From Paraburkholderia hiiakae (GTDB taxonomy: Bacteria > Pseudomonadota > Gammaproteobacteria > Burkholderiales > Burkholderiaceae): a stretch of 64,000 nucleotides of DNA. The notes beneath the pieces are model-generated. The model was given only the letters and a program-made list of their open reading frames with translations. It ran no database searches and was not told the origin of the DNA. Shown in pieces: positions 26,438-35,861 of this stretch. Numbering within the stretch: position 1 is the first letter of the stretch; each line of letters begins with the position of its first letter. Position numbers and translations under genes: made by a program. The DNA is taken from the NCBI RefSeq assembly GCF_904848665.1, contig NZ_CAJHCQ010000004.1:62001-126000 (forward strand). The letters are read 5' to 3'.

Positions 26438-27315
26438 GCACGCACATTGCGTCGCTGACCAGGGCGCCTCGCGATTCGCGCGGCTGGCTTATCACGCCTG
26501 CGCTCGGCTTCATCATCGCGATGTTCCTCTATCCGTTCGCCTACGGTCTCGTGCTGTCGTTCAAGCCGATGAACGGCGGCGGCATGTTCGCGAATTACCT
26601 GCATTTCGTGCACGATCTGTCGTTGTGGCCCACGGTATTCGTCACGCTCAAGCTGGCGGTGCCCGCGACCATCATCAACGTTGGGCTTTCGCTGCCGGTG
26701 GCCTTTGCGCTGCGCCGCAAGTCGCCGTACCAGAAGCTCGTGACCACGCTGCTCGTGATTCCCGTCACGCTTGGCACGGTGCTGATCGCCGACGGCATGC
26801 TCAGCTACTTCGGGCCGAACGGCTGGTTCCCGCAGGCGCTGCACGCGCTGCATCTGTACACGAACGAAGAGATTCGCCTCACGCATAACTACTGGGGCGT
26901 GCTGATCTCGCTGATCGTTTCGGGTTTCCCGTTCGCGTTTCTGCTCACGCTCTCCTACGTCACCGGCATCGACCCGACGCTCGCGCGCGCGGCGGCGACG
27001 CTCGGCGCAGGCCCGTGGCAGCAGTTCCGCCAGATTTATTTGCCGCTGCTCGCGCCCGGTCTCACGATGGCCGCGTGCCTGTCGTTCGTGCAGGCGTATT
27101 CGGTGTTTCCTTCGGCGGTGCTGCTCGGTGCGCCCGCAGGTCCCACGCGCGTGATCTCCATTGCGGCTGCAGAAGCCGCGTTCGAGAGTTACGACTACTC
27201 GCTCGCCTCGACCATCGCGATCGTGATGGGCTTCGTGCAGTTGATCGTCGTGGCCGCGATGTTGAGCGCGAAGCGCTTCTTCTACTCGGGCCCGGTGAGC
27301 GGAGGGAAAGGCTGA
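26434..27315 (+). CDS. ABC importer permease 1
   Basis: A 293-residue inner-membrane permease with six hydrophobic segments and the EAA-type coupling loop (ARAAATLGAGPWQQFRQIYLPLLAPG). The start is a GTG that overlaps the ATPase stop codon (GTGA), which signals translational coupling; no ribosome site of its own is needed. It forms the membrane channel with permease 2. The family is that of PotB/ThiP-like permeases. Confidence 0.9.
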   Translation: MSTHIASLTRAPRDSRGWLITPALGFIIAMFLYPFAYGLVLSFKPMNGGGMFANYLHFVHDLSLWPTVFVTLKLAVPATIINVGLSLPVAFALRRKSPYQKLVTTLLVIPVTLGTVLIADGMLSYFGPNGWFPQALHALHLYTNEEIRLTHNYWGVLISLIVSGFPFAFLLTLSYVTGIDPTLARAAATLGAGPWQQFRQIYLPLLAPGLTMAACLSFVQAYSVFPSAVLLGAPAGPTRVISIAAAEAAFESYDYSLASTIAIVMGFVQLIVVAAMLSAKRFFYSGPVSGGKG

Positions 27316-28241
27316 TGACCGCACATCAACGTAACGCGGCCGGCCTCGGCACGGGTGCGCAGGCGAGCGAAGAACGTTCCACGCCGGCCGCCGATGCTGC
27401 GCAGCCAAAGCCCGCTTCGCGCCTGCCCGACGTGCTCTGGAAAGTGTTCGTCTGGGGTGGTGTGGTGTTCTTCCTGCTCAATGTGGTGCTGCTGATCGCT
27501 ACCGTGGGTGTGAACTCCATCGCCACGCGCTGGTTCGGCACGCCGCTGCCGCAAGGCTTCACGCTGCACTGGTATGCGCAGGCGTGGCGCGACTTCCAGC
27601 TTTCGAGCGTGCTGTGGGTGACGTTCGAAGTGGTGGGCTCGGTCGTGCTGCTCTCCATCGCGCTGGGCGTGCCCGCCGCCTATGCTTTGGCGCGCGCGCA
27701 GTTTCCCGGCAAGCGCATTGCCATGCTCGTGTTCCTGCTGCCGCTCATGGTGCCGCCCGTCACGTACGGCATTCCAATGGCGACCGCCATGTACCAGATC
27801 GGTCTCGCGGGCACGCTACCTGGCGTGATCCTCGCGAACCTGGTGCCCGCGCTGCCGTTCGTGATCCTCGTGATGACGCCGTTCATCGAGCAGATCGACC
27901 CGAACCTCGAGTCGGCCGCGCGCATTTTCGGCGCGAACACACTGCGCTATTTCCGTTATGTATTGCTGCCGCTTCTCGTGCCCGGGATGCTGGCGGCGGG
28001 GCTGCTCGTGCTCGTGCGCACGATCGGCATGTTTGAACTCACTTTCTTTACCGCCGGACCCGACACGCAAACGCTGGTGGTTGCGCTGTACTACGCCGTC
28101 TTCTCGACGGGCGTGCGTGCGCCGCAATCCATCGACGCCATGGCGATGATCTATATGGCCATCACGCTTGCGTGGGTGCTGGTCGCCCTGCAGTTCGTCA
28201 GCCCGACACAACTCGTGTCGCGCGTGAAGGAGCAGCGCTAG
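27315..28241 (+). CDS. ABC importer permease 2
   Basis: A 308-residue inner-membrane permease with a 45-residue hydrophilic N-terminus and six hydrophobic segments. The coupling loop is [26 protein letters not shown]. Its ATG overlaps the stop of permease 1 by one base (TGATG). It completes the importer. The dehydratase gene follows 44 bp later and is probably on the same transcript. Confidence 0.9.
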   Translation: MTAHQRNAAGLGTGAQASEERSTPAADAAQPKPASRLPDVLWKVFVWGGVVFFLLNVVLLIATVGVNSIATRWFGTPLPQGFTLHWYAQAWRDFQLSSVLWVTFEVVGSVVLLSIALGVPAAYALARAQFPGKRIAMLVFLLPLMVPPVTYGIPMATAMYQIGLAGTLPGVILANLVPALPFVILVMTPFIEQIDPNLESAARIFGANTLRYFRYVLLPLLVPGMLAAGLLVLVRTIGMFELTFFTAGPDTQTLVVALYYAVFSTGVRAPQSIDAMAMIYMAITLAWVLVALQFVSPTQLVSRVKEQR

Positions 28242-28285
28242 GCCAACGCCGGCGGCTTTACTGGAAACACCTGGAGCAACGCAAG

Positions 28286-30037
28286 ATGAGCAAGAAGCGA
28301 AAGACCCCCGAAGAACTGCGCAGCCACCGCTGGTATGGCGTGAACGACCTGCGGTCGTTCGGCCATCGCTCGCGCACCGCGCAGATGGGCTACAGCCGCG
28401 AAGAGTACGCGGGCAAGCCGGTGATCGCCATCCTCAATACGTGGAGCGAGATCAACCCTTGCCATACGCACTTCAAGCAGCGCGTGGAAGAGGTCAAGCG
28501 CGGCATCTGGCAAGCGGGCGGTTTCCCGATCGAGCTGCCGGTGCAAACGCTCTCCGAGCCGTTCCAGAAGCCCACCACGATGCTCTACCGCAACTTCCTC
28601 GCGATGGAAGCGGAAGAGACGATCCGCTCGTACCCGGCCGACGGCGTCGTGCTGATGGGCGGCTGCGACAAGACCACGCCCGCGCTGCTGATGGGCGCGA
28701 TTTCGATGGACCTGCCCACGATCTTCCTGCCCGCGGGCCCGATGCTCAACGGCAACTGGAACGGCGTGACGCTCGGCTCGGGCTCGGACACCTGGAAGTA
28801 CTGGGCCGACCTGCGAGCGGGCAAGATCACCGAAGAAGACTGGAAGGGTGTGGAAGGCGGCATCGCACGCTCGCCGGGCCACTGCATGACGATGGGCACG
28901 GCATCGACGATGACGAGCGCCGCTGAAGCGCTGGGCTTCACGCTGCCGGGCTTCGCCTCGATTCCCGCGCCGGACTCGCGCCATGCGCAGATGTCGGCGA
29001 AAACGGGCATGCGCATCGTCGAGATGGTGTGGGAAGACCTGAAGCCTTCGGACATCATCACGCGCAAGTCGGTGGATAACGCCGTGACCACGTGTCTCGC
29101 GCTCTCGGGCTCGACCAACGCGATCGTGCACATGATCGCGCTCGCGCGCCGCGCCGGCGTCGATCTCACGCTCGCGCAGTACGACGAAATCGCGCGCCAC
29201 ACGCCGGTGCTCGCGAACATCCGCCCGACCGGCAAGTACCTCATGGAGGACTTCTACTACGCTGGCGGCCTGCGCGCGATGCTCAAGGAACTCGGCGACC
29301 TGATCGACGGCACGCAGATGACCGTGAACGGCAAGACGCTCGGCGAGAACATTGCCGATGCCGAAATCTACAGCGAAGAGGTGATCTATCGCCGTGCGAA
29401 GCCGCTCATGCCGGATACGGGCCTGGCCGTGCTGCGCGGCAATCTCGCGCCGGACGGCGCCGTGATCAAGCCGGGCGCGGCGGAAAAACATCTGCACGTG
29501 CACACGGGCAAGGCCGTCGTGTTCAAGGACTACAACGACATGGCCGCGCGCATCGACAGCGAAGATCTCGACTGCGATGAGAACAGCGTGATCGTGCTCC
29601 AGCACGCGGGTCCTGTGGGCGCGCCGGGCATGCCCGAGTGGGGCCAGCTGCCGATTCCGCAAAAGATTCTGCAGAAGGGCGTGCGCGACATGTTGCGTAT
29701 TTCCGACGCGCGCATGAGTGGTACGAGCTATGGTGCGTGCGTGCTGCACGTGGCGCCGGAATCGTTCATCGGCGGTCCGCTCGCCCTCGTGGAGGACGGC
29801 GACCTGATCGAGCTGAACGTGCCGGAGCGACGCCTGAACGTGCTGATCTCCGACGAAGAGATGGCGCGCCGCAAGGCCGCGTGGGTCGCACCGGAACCGC
29901 GCTTCAAGCGCGGCTATGGCGCGATGTACCAGATGCACGTGATGCAGGCCAACAATGGCTGCGAATTCGACTTCATGCAGCGTGACGGCGCGGGCGGCGC
30001 GTGCGCCAGCGCGGGCGGCGAACCCGAGATTCACTAA
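28286..30037 (+). CDS. IlvD/Edd-family sugar-acid dehydratase (arabinonate dehydratase-like)
   Basis: A 583-residue Fe-S dehydratase. The three cluster cysteines fall at 59 ([10 protein letters not shown]), 127 ([10 protein letters not shown]) and 200 ([12 protein letters not shown]), with Lys129 after the second. From memory these match the positions of the [2Fe-2S] ligands and carbamylated lysine of Rhizobium L-arabinonate dehydratase. The C-terminus holds [24 protein letters not shown]. Such enzymes turn pentonates or hexonates into 2-keto-3-deoxy acids, the substrate type of the lyase at 21299. It follows the ABC permeases and precedes a porin. The exact stereochemistry of the substrate is unknown. 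Confidence 0.88.
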   Translation: MSKKRKTPEELRSHRWYGVNDLRSFGHRSRTAQMGYSREEYAGKPVIAILNTWSEINPCHTHFKQRVEEVKRGIWQAGGFPIELPVQTLSEPFQKPTTMLYRNFLAMEAEETIRSYPADGVVLMGGCDKTTPALLMGAISMDLPTIFLPAGPMLNGNWNGVTLGSGSDTWKYWADLRAGKITEEDWKGVEGGIARSPGHCMTMGTASTMTSAAEALGFTLPGFASIPAPDSRHAQMSAKTGMRIVEMVWEDLKPSDIITRKSVDNAVTTCLALSGSTNAIVHMIALARRAGVDLTLAQYDEIARHTPVLANIRPTGKYLMEDFYYAGGLRAMLKELGDLIDGTQMTVNGKTLGENIADAEIYSEEVIYRRAKPLMPDTGLAVLRGNLAPDGAVIKPGAAEKHLHVHTGKAVVFKDYNDMAARIDSEDLDCDENSVIVLQHAGPVGAPGMPEWGQLPIPQKILQKGVRDMLRISDARMSGTSYGACVLHVAPESFIGGPLALVEDGDLIELNVPERRLNVLISDEEMARRKAAWVAPEPRFKRGYGAMYQMHVMQANNGCEFDFMQRDGAGGACASAGGEPEIH

Positions 30038-30156
30038 GGAGACACATTCGGCAAGGAGCGTTTCAGGGGTGATGCGCTCCCTGCCGGACAGGAGGCAATG
30101 TAGCAACCAGGGTTTTAACGAGTATCAAACCACAACGACTAAAGATAGGACTACCG

Positions 30157-31365
30157 ATGAAAAAAACTATCCTCGCATCTGCGCTTGGACTCGCCGCGCT
30201 GGGCGCACACGCCCAAAGCAGCGTCACGCTGTACGGTATCGTCGATACCGGTATTGGTTATCAGAGCAGTTCGGCCAAGCTGGGCAGCAATGCTGGCGGC
30301 GCTTCAGTTGTCAAGATGGTGCAGGGCGTGTGGGCCGGCTCGCGTTTCGGCTTGAAGGGTAGCGAAGATCTGGGCGGCGGCACGCGCGCGATCTTCCAGT
30401 TGGAAGAAGGCTACAACTCGGCAACCGGCGCGCAATCGACCACGAACCTGATGTTCAGCCGCGCTGCGTGGGTTGGCGTCGCGAACACGAACTACGGCAC
30501 GCTGACGGCTGGCCGCCAGTACGCTCCGTACTACACGCTGCTCTCGCCGTACAGCCCGACCACGTGGCTGACCGGCGCATACGGCGCGCACCCGGGCGAT
30601 ATCGACTCGATGGACACGATCTATCGCATCAACAATTCGCTGGTCTATACGTCGCCGAACATCGCGGGCCTGACCGTGAGCGGCATGTACGCGCTGGGCG
30701 GCGTGGCGGGTGCCACCGGTGCGGGCCAGACGTGGAGCGTTGCCGCGCAGTATCTGCATGGTCCGGCAGGCATCGCAGTGGGCTTCGAGCGCCTGAGCAA
30801 CGCGGCGAACGGCGGCGGCCCATGGGACGCGAACTCGACGGCGAACAGCGGCGGCGAGCCGGGCGTTTCGGGGCTCACCAACGGCTTCCAGTGGGCGCAG
30901 ACGCAACAGCGCCTCGCCGTGACGGCCGGCTACCAGTTCAGCTCGCAGTGGGATATCTCGGTGGCCTACTCGAACGTCCAGTACATTCCGGGCGTGAATT
31001 CGCGCTTCGTCGACACGCAGATCTGGAACACGGGCGGCGTCGTGCTGCACTACAAGCCGCTCACCGTGCTCGACCTCGCGGCTGGTTTCTCCTATACGCG
31101 CGCGACCAAGGCCAACGCCATCCAGAGCGCGGCTTCGTACGCACAGTACAACATGTCGCAGTACTACACGCTCTCGAAGCGTACGGGTATCTACTTCGTC
31201 GAAGCGTACCAGCGCGCGGGCGGCCAGACGCTGGGCACGCCTAGCGCGACCGGCGCGAGCAGCATCATCAACGCAACTGCCGACATCGGCGACGGCCAGA
31301 ACAGCGCGCCGTCCTCGTCGCGCAGCCAGGTTGCGGGCGCGATCGGTATCGTTCACCGCTTCTAA
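30157..31365 (+). CDS. Gram-negative general porin
   Basis: A 402-residue outer-membrane porin. The signal peptide ends at AHAQS and the mature start is SSVTLYGIVDTGIGY. The chain ends AGAIGIVHRF with terminal Phe. It resembles the porin at 15783 in layout but differs in loops. It ends the ABC-dehydratase operon, suggesting that the same inducer raises outer-membrane entry; a separate promoter in the 119-bp gap is possible. A strong terminator follows. Confidence 0.92.
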   Translation: MKKTILASALGLAALGAHAQSSVTLYGIVDTGIGYQSSSAKLGSNAGGASVVKMVQGVWAGSRFGLKGSEDLGGGTRAIFQLEEGYNSATGAQSTTNLMFSRAAWVGVANTNYGTLTAGRQYAPYYTLLSPYSPTTWLTGAYGAHPGDIDSMDTIYRINNSLVYTSPNIAGLTVSGMYALGGVAGATGAGQTWSVAAQYLHGPAGIAVGFERLSNAANGGGPWDANSTANSGGEPGVSGLTNGFQWAQTQQRLAVTAGYQFSSQWDISVAYSNVQYIPGVNSRFVDTQIWNTGGVVLHYKPLTVLDLAAGFSYTRATKANAIQSAASYAQYNMSQYYTLSKRTGIYFVEAYQRAGGQTLGTPSATGASSIINATADIGDGQNSAPSSSRSQVAGAIGIVHRF

Positions 31366-31394
31366 GTCTTTTCACACTCCGAAAGCCGTATCTT

Positions 31395-31431
31395 CGGCGG
31401 TGCCGGGTTTGGCCGGCACCGCCGTTTTTTT
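31395..31431 (+). terminator. rho-independent terminator after porin gene
   Basis: A 12-bp perfect stem (CGGCGGTGCCGG with CCGGCACCGCCG), a 6-base loop and a run of seven T residues. It closes the sugar-acid operon four bases before the stop of the converging gamma-glutamyltransferase gene. Confidence 0.9.
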
Positions 31432-31434
31432 GCG

Positions 31435-33138
31435 CTACAAACCCAGCGCCCGTCCATCGCTGCGTGGATCGTGTGCGCCCGTGAACCCCTGGCCATCGAC
31501 GCGAATGGCACCGGGATGTCCGGCCAGCTGGCTTTGCGCAGGAAGCGGGCTCAGTTGATGTCCACGCGCCGCCAACTCAGTGAAGACGGATGCCCCGGCA
31601 TCGCTTTCGAGTTTCAGGCTGTCGCGGCTATCCGAGAAGGTCTTGCCGAGCAGGAAACGCGGGCGGCCAAGCGCACTAAGGGGATCCATTCCATAGTCGA
31701 TCAGACGTGTCAGCACGGCTGCGAGGGTTTGCGGCTGTCCGTCGGCGCCTTGCGTTCCATAGAGCAGATGCGGGCGGCCTTGCTTGAGGTACATGCCGGG
31801 ATTGAGCGTGTGAAATGGCCGCTTCCCGCCGCGCAGCATGTTGGGGCTGCGCGCGTCCAGGCTGAACGACGCCCCGCGGTTGTGCCACAGCACGCCGGTA
31901 TCGCCCAGCACGACACCGCTGCCCCAATCGAAGTAGACGGTCTGCAGCATGCTCACGCAGTTGCCGTCGCCGTCCGCAACGGCGATATACACGGTATCGC
32001 CCGTCTTGAACCGATGCGGCCAGTGCATCGCGCGATCCATGCGGATACGCTGGGCGTGTGCGTCGAGGGTGCTGGCCGAGAGCAGACGCTCGACGGGCAC
32101 GTCCACAAAGTCGGGATCGGCCACGTAGCGGTTGCGGTCCAGAAACGCGAGCTTCACGGCTTCGACCAGCACGTGGTAGTAGTCGGCGCTGCCTTCCGGA
32201 ATCGCGGCGAGGTCGAAGCGATCGAGAATGCCCATGATCTCGAGTGTGGTCACGCCCTGAGTCGGCGGGCGCAAGCCGAGCAGTTCGCCGTCGCGGTACG
32301 CCACGCGCAGCGGCGCTTCCTCGCGCGCCCGGGTGCGCGCCAGATCGACTGCGGTGAGCGGCGAGCCCACCTGCTTCAGGCCGGTGGCAATGCGCGCGGC
32401 CAGGTCTCCCTCGTAAAACTCGCGGCCGCCCTGTGAGGCAATGCGCTCCAGACTGCGGGCGAGGGCAGGCTGGAAGAATCGCTCGCCGGCCTGTGGAATG
32501 CGCCCCCGCGGCATGAATACCTCGGCGAAGCCATCCCACCCGTTCAGATCGTCTGCGCGCATCTCCTGCCAGAACTGCTGCGATGGCGTGACGGGAAAGC
32601 CCTCGGCCGCATACGCTATGGCGCGTGAGAACAGCGACGGCCACCCTTGCTTGCCGCCCCAGGCCGAACGGCTGAACGTGTAGGCCTGGTCCCAGACCGC
32701 CACGGTCGCGGCCGTCGTGAGCGTCGCGCCCGCACCGCGCACGGGTATTTCGCCTGCGTATTGCGGCACCACCGAGGCCGCTTGCCCAATGCCCGATAGC
32801 GTGCGGACATTGCCGCCGCGGTCGCTGATGACCATGAACGCGTCGCCGCCGAGTCCAGTGAAGTGCGGATAGGTCACGCTCAGCACCGCGCCAACGGCGA
32901 TGGCGGCCTCGATCGCATTGCCGCCCGCACGCAGAATCTCGAGGCCGGCCTCGCTAGCCAGGTCGTGCGGGCTGGTGACCATGCCACGCGTGGATTGCGC
33001 GGGCCGCGTCGCCCTGATTGCTCTAGAGGCATCTGCGATGACCGGGCGCGCGGCGTCGCCCGCAAGCACCGAAGTATCCGCCTCGAAGTCACGCGCCTTC
33101 TCGTCGTCGGCCGGTTGCGCTGCTGTCATGAACGCCAT
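31435..33138 (-). CDS. gamma-glutamyltransferase-family N-terminal nucleophile hydrolase
   Basis: A 567-residue protein of the gamma-glutamyltransferase family. It lacks a clear signal peptide. The large-subunit part shows GMVTSPHDLASEAGLEIL and GLGGDAFMVI. The expected self-cleavage site and nucleophile is Thr382 in KTGDTVYIAVAD, followed by DGDGNCVSMLQT. The C-terminal DPRSDGRALG is also family-typical. In catabolic islands such paralogues often act on amides other than glutathione. The ATG at 33138 has GAGGA upstream. It is the last gene of a unit with DUF1097 and an amidohydrolase, which hints at joint breakdown of an amide or imide. Confidence 0.87.
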   Translation of the reverse strand: MAFMTAAQPADDEKARDFEADTSVLAGDAARPVIADASRAIRATRPAQSTRGMVTSPHDLASEAGLEILRAGGNAIEAAIAVGAVLSVTYPHFTGLGGDAFMVISDRGGNVRTLSGIGQAASVVPQYAGEIPVRGAGATLTTAATVAVWDQAYTFSRSAWGGKQGWPSLFSRAIAYAAEGFPVTPSQQFWQEMRADDLNGWDGFAEVFMPRGRIPQAGERFFQPALARSLERIASQGGREFYEGDLAARIATGLKQVGSPLTAVDLARTRAREEAPLRVAYRDGELLGLRPPTQGVTTLEIMGILDRFDLAAIPEGSADYYHVLVEAVKLAFLDRNRYVADPDFVDVPVERLLSASTLDAHAQRIRMDRAMHWPHRFKTGDTVYIAVADGDGNCVSMLQTVYFDWGSGVVLGDTGVLWHNRGASFSLDARSPNMLRGGKRPFHTLNPGMYLKQGRPHLLYGTQGADGQPQTLAAVLTRLIDYGMDPLSALGRPRFLLGKTFSDSRDSLKLESDAGASVFTELAARGHQLSPLPAQSQLAGHPGAIRVDGQGFTGAHDPRSDGRALGL

Positions 33139-33185
33139 GTCATCCTCATTGTGTCTATCGTGTCGGCCGCGGCATGCGCGGGTTC

Positions 33186-33722
33186 TTACACCTCCGGCTT
33201 CCAGCCTTTCCACCAGCGATGGGCGGTCACCTCGGGTGCGGAGCAATGTTCCTTCACCCATGCATAAGCCGGCCCGAGTGCATTCATGGCGATGGCTGCG
33301 CCCAGCGCCATGACAGGATCGTGCGCCACGGGGCCGAAGCCGCCGAAGAGCGTGCCGAAATACGTGGCGAAGCCGAAGAACATTCCCGGAATGAAGTTCA
33401 GCATGACGAACAATCTGGCGAGCGCCATCATGGTGCCATTGAGCGTGAAGAGCACGAGCATTTGCGCGAGTACCAACGAGTTGCCGCTGAATTGCCTCGA
33501 GACCTGTTCGAAACCCAGCACGACAAGAAATGCGAAGCACGATCCGACTGGCAACGTTGGCCAGATGCGCTTGAGATTCTGTGCGGTGGGGCCGCCCATG
33601 GCGAAGGTCGCGGCCCAACTGATGAAGATCGCCCATGGCGGCAGATGCAACGGCCCCATCGCGATGGGGATGGTCGTGACGGCGAGCAACGACGCGACTA
33701 TTTCAGCAGGCAGTTTCTTCAT
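33186..33722 (-). CDS. DUF1097 family membrane protein
   Basis: A 178-residue integral membrane protein with about five hydrophobic segments (IVASLLAVTTIPIAMG, PPWAIFISWAATFAMGG and others). It matches the DUF1097 family, whose role is unknown. Gly-Pro-rich turns and the C-terminal WWKGWKPEV are notable. AAGGAGA precedes the ATG. It sits between an amidohydrolase and a gamma-glutamyltransferase-like gene in one unit, so a role as importer or channel for their substrate is a fair guess. Confidence 0.78.
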   Translation of the reverse strand: MKKLPAEIVASLLAVTTIPIAMGPLHLPPWAIFISWAATFAMGGPTAQNLKRIWPTLPVGSCFAFLVVLGFEQVSRQFSGNSLVLAQMLVLFTLNGTMMALARLFVMLNFIPGMFFGFATYFGTLFGGFGPVAHDPVMALGAAIAMNALGPAYAWVKEHCSAPEVTAHRWWKGWKPEV

Positions 33723-33749
33723 GATCGTCTCCTTGCATTCTTGTGGACT

Positions 33750-35021
33750 TCATTGCGCGCAACAACAGGTATGCCGGTGAATCTCGCAGTGGTGGCGGGT
33801 CACCACGGTGATGCGCCCGCGCTTCACGACCCACAGGCGCGGCGGAATGTCGAGTAACGCGTCCGCCACCCTGAACGTATCGAGAATGACGATATCGGCC
33901 TGCTTGCCAACGGCGAGCCCATAGTCATGTCCAATGCCGATCGCCCGCGCGGCATTGTGGGTGCCCATGTCGAGGATCGCGTTCTGATGCTCCGGCACAC
34001 CGAACTGCGCAACGTGCGCGAGGAGATTGCCGATCTGCAGCATGTCGGCGTTGCCAAATGGCGTGAACGCGTTGCGGACATTGTTCGAGGAGTAAGCGAC
34101 ATTCACCCCCGCGCTATGTAGCGCCTTGACGGGTGTGAGGCCGCGGCGCGGGTTTCGATCGTCCTTGCGCCCGCCAAGATACAGATCCGTGGCGGGCAAA
34201 GTGACGATACTGATGCCGGCCGCGCGAATCTGCTCGATGACGGGTTTGAGCGCATCGGCATCGAGTGCGCCGAGGCTCGTGACATGGCCGAGCGCCACGC
34301 GCCCCTGGTAGCCCGTTTCGATGGTCTTCTGCGCGATATACGAAATCGCCGCGAAGCGTGCATCGCTCGTGTCGTCGGCGAAGTCGGCATGCATGTCGAT
34401 GGGCAGGTCGAAGCGCTGGGCCAGTTCGAAAACGATGTCGACATGCCGCCGGGTGTCGGCCCAGTTCAGTTCGTTGTACGGACAACCACCCACCACGTCC
34501 GCACCCATCTGCAGGGCTTCGATCATTAGCTCGCGGGTGCCTTGGGACTTCAGGATGCCTTCTTGCGGAAAGGCCACGATCTGCAGGTCGAGCAGGTTTT
34601 CGTATTCGGATTTCAGCGTGAGCAGCGTTTCTACGCCGATCAGCCCCTGGATGAGGTCGACGTCGGGATGCGCGCGCACGGCAACGGTGCCGTTCCTGAC
34701 CGCCATGTCCAGCACCTGGCGCGAGCGTTCCAGTACGTCTTCGCGCTCCTGTTTGCTCTTGAGAATGCCTGTCACACGGATGGCTTCGTCGAGCGTGCCG
34801 AAGCGTGCGGGCAGCCGGCGATGCAGCAGGGCCTTATCCAGATGCAGATGCGCTTCGATCATGCCCGGAATGGCGGCCCGGCCACCCGCGTCGATGACCT
34901 CGTCCGCCGAAGCGTCGATCGCCGGCTCCAGCGCTGTGATACGGCCGTCGCGAATCGCGATGTCGACGAGCGGATCGTCGTCGCGAACGCATACGTTGTT
35001 GATCAGCAAGTCCACATGCAT
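33750..35021 (-). CDS. amidohydrolase, cytosine-deaminase-like, altered active site
   Basis: A 423-residue TIM-barrel amidohydrolase of the cytosine deaminase group. The first metal motif is EAHLHLDK, and GHVTSLG supplies the next His. Two key positions differ from the other two cytosine-deaminase-like proteins of this island. The catalytic Glu three residues after the metal His is Phe214 (DMHADF). The metal Asp is Asn313 (SSNNVRNAF where the paralogues have GND). The C-terminus ends in an odd His/Cys-rich tail (CEIHRHTCCCAQ). It may be a diverged enzyme with other chemistry or a regulator. It starts the unit with DUF1097 and GGT; AAGGAGA precedes the ATG. Confidence 0.82.
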   Translation of the reverse strand: MHVDLLINNVCVRDDDPLVDIAIRDGRITALEPAIDASADEVIDAGGRAAIPGMIEAHLHLDKALLHRRLPARFGTLDEAIRVTGILKSKQEREDVLERSRQVLDMAVRNGTVAVRAHPDVDLIQGLIGVETLLTLKSEYENLLDLQIVAFPQEGILKSQGTRELMIEALQMGADVVGGCPYNELNWADTRRHVDIVFELAQRFDLPIDMHADFADDTSDARFAAISYIAQKTIETGYQGRVALGHVTSLGALDADALKPVIEQIRAAGISIVTLPATDLYLGGRKDDRNPRRGLTPVKALHSAGVNVAYSSNNVRNAFTPFGNADMLQIGNLLAHVAQFGVPEHQNAILDMGTHNAARAIGIGHDYGLAVGKQADIVILDTFRVADALLDIPPRLWVVKRGRITVVTRHHCEIHRHTCCCAQ

Positions 35022-35213
35022 GGTGTGGTCTCCTTACGGAATGGCGATGGGAATAGGATCGCGGCGCACGCTGTGCCGCGCGCTCCGGCGTTGGGGCCCA
35101 GGAGCCTCGTACGGTTATGAAAAGATTAAGGTTGGTAGCGCGCGCAAACCATCGGGATTGGCTGGATTTCGTCCAGGATTTTCCCGAGATGCGGCGCACA
35201 AACCATGGGGTGT

Positions 35214-35861
35214 TCAGACGCCGGTGCTGGCGACGATCAGGCCGTGTTGAATCGCGTAGTGGACGAGCCCGGCCGTGGACGGGATATCCATTTTCGTGAG
35301 GATATTGGCTTTGTGAGTGCTGACTGTCTTGTTCGATAGCGACAGGCAGTGCGCGATTTCATTGATGCCGTTGCCTTCCACGAGCATCTGGAAGATCTGG
35401 AACTCGCGTGCCGTGAGAAGCGTATGCGGGAACGAACTCGCGGGCTGGTGCAACTGCTTGACGAGCTTCTCGGCCACGAGAGCGGAAACGACGCTGCCGC
35501 CGCGCACGACCCTGCGGATCGCGTCCATCAGTTCCGCGGATTCGGCGTTCTTGGTGAGATAGCCCGCCGCGCCCGACCGGATCGCCTGCACGGCGTACTG
35601 CGATTCGCGGTACATGCTCAGGACCAGCACGGGCAGCGATGGGTGGCTGGCCTTGATCTGCTGGATCAGCGCAATGCCGCTCTTGCCCGGCATCGACATG
35701 TCGAGCAGCAGCACGTCCACGGCCGTGCTGCGCAGCCCTTCGATCACCTCCGCGCCGTCGCACGCCTCGGCGACGACGTGCATGTCCTGCGCGGTCGAGA
35801 GGATCTTTTTCAGGCCATCGCGAATGATCGCGTGGTCGTCGGCGACCATGAGCCGAATCAT
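35214..35861 (-). CDS. NarL/FixJ-type response regulator
   Basis: A 215-residue two-domain regulator. The receiver holds the acidic pair VADDHAI, the phosphoacceptor Asp in VLLLDMSMPGKSG and the Lys in GYLTKNAES. The output domain is LuxR-type: LLTAREFQIFQMLVEGNGINEIAHCLSLSNKTVSTHKANIL. Its ATG overlaps the stop of the kinase gene (ATGA), so the pair is translated together. It lies 192 bp upstream of the amidohydrolase-DUF1097-GGT unit on the same strand, its likeliest target. Confidence 0.92.
   Translation of the reverse strand: MIRLMVADDHAIIRDGLKKILSTAQDMHVVAEACDGAEVIEGLRSTAVDVLLLDMSMPGKSGIALIQQIKASHPSLPVLVLSMYRESQYAVQAIRSGAAGYLTKNAESAELMDAIRRVVRGGSVVSALVAEKLVKQLHQPASSFPHTLLTAREFQIFQMLVEGNGINEIAHCLSLSNKTVSTHKANILTKMDIPSTAGLVHYAIQHGLIVASTGV

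Noticed and set aside
28238..30106. A 622-codon open frame on the minus strand opposite the dehydratase gene
   Set aside because: The plus strand encodes a dehydratase with all three cluster cysteines in place; the antisense product is Arg/His-rich without any recognisable fold.
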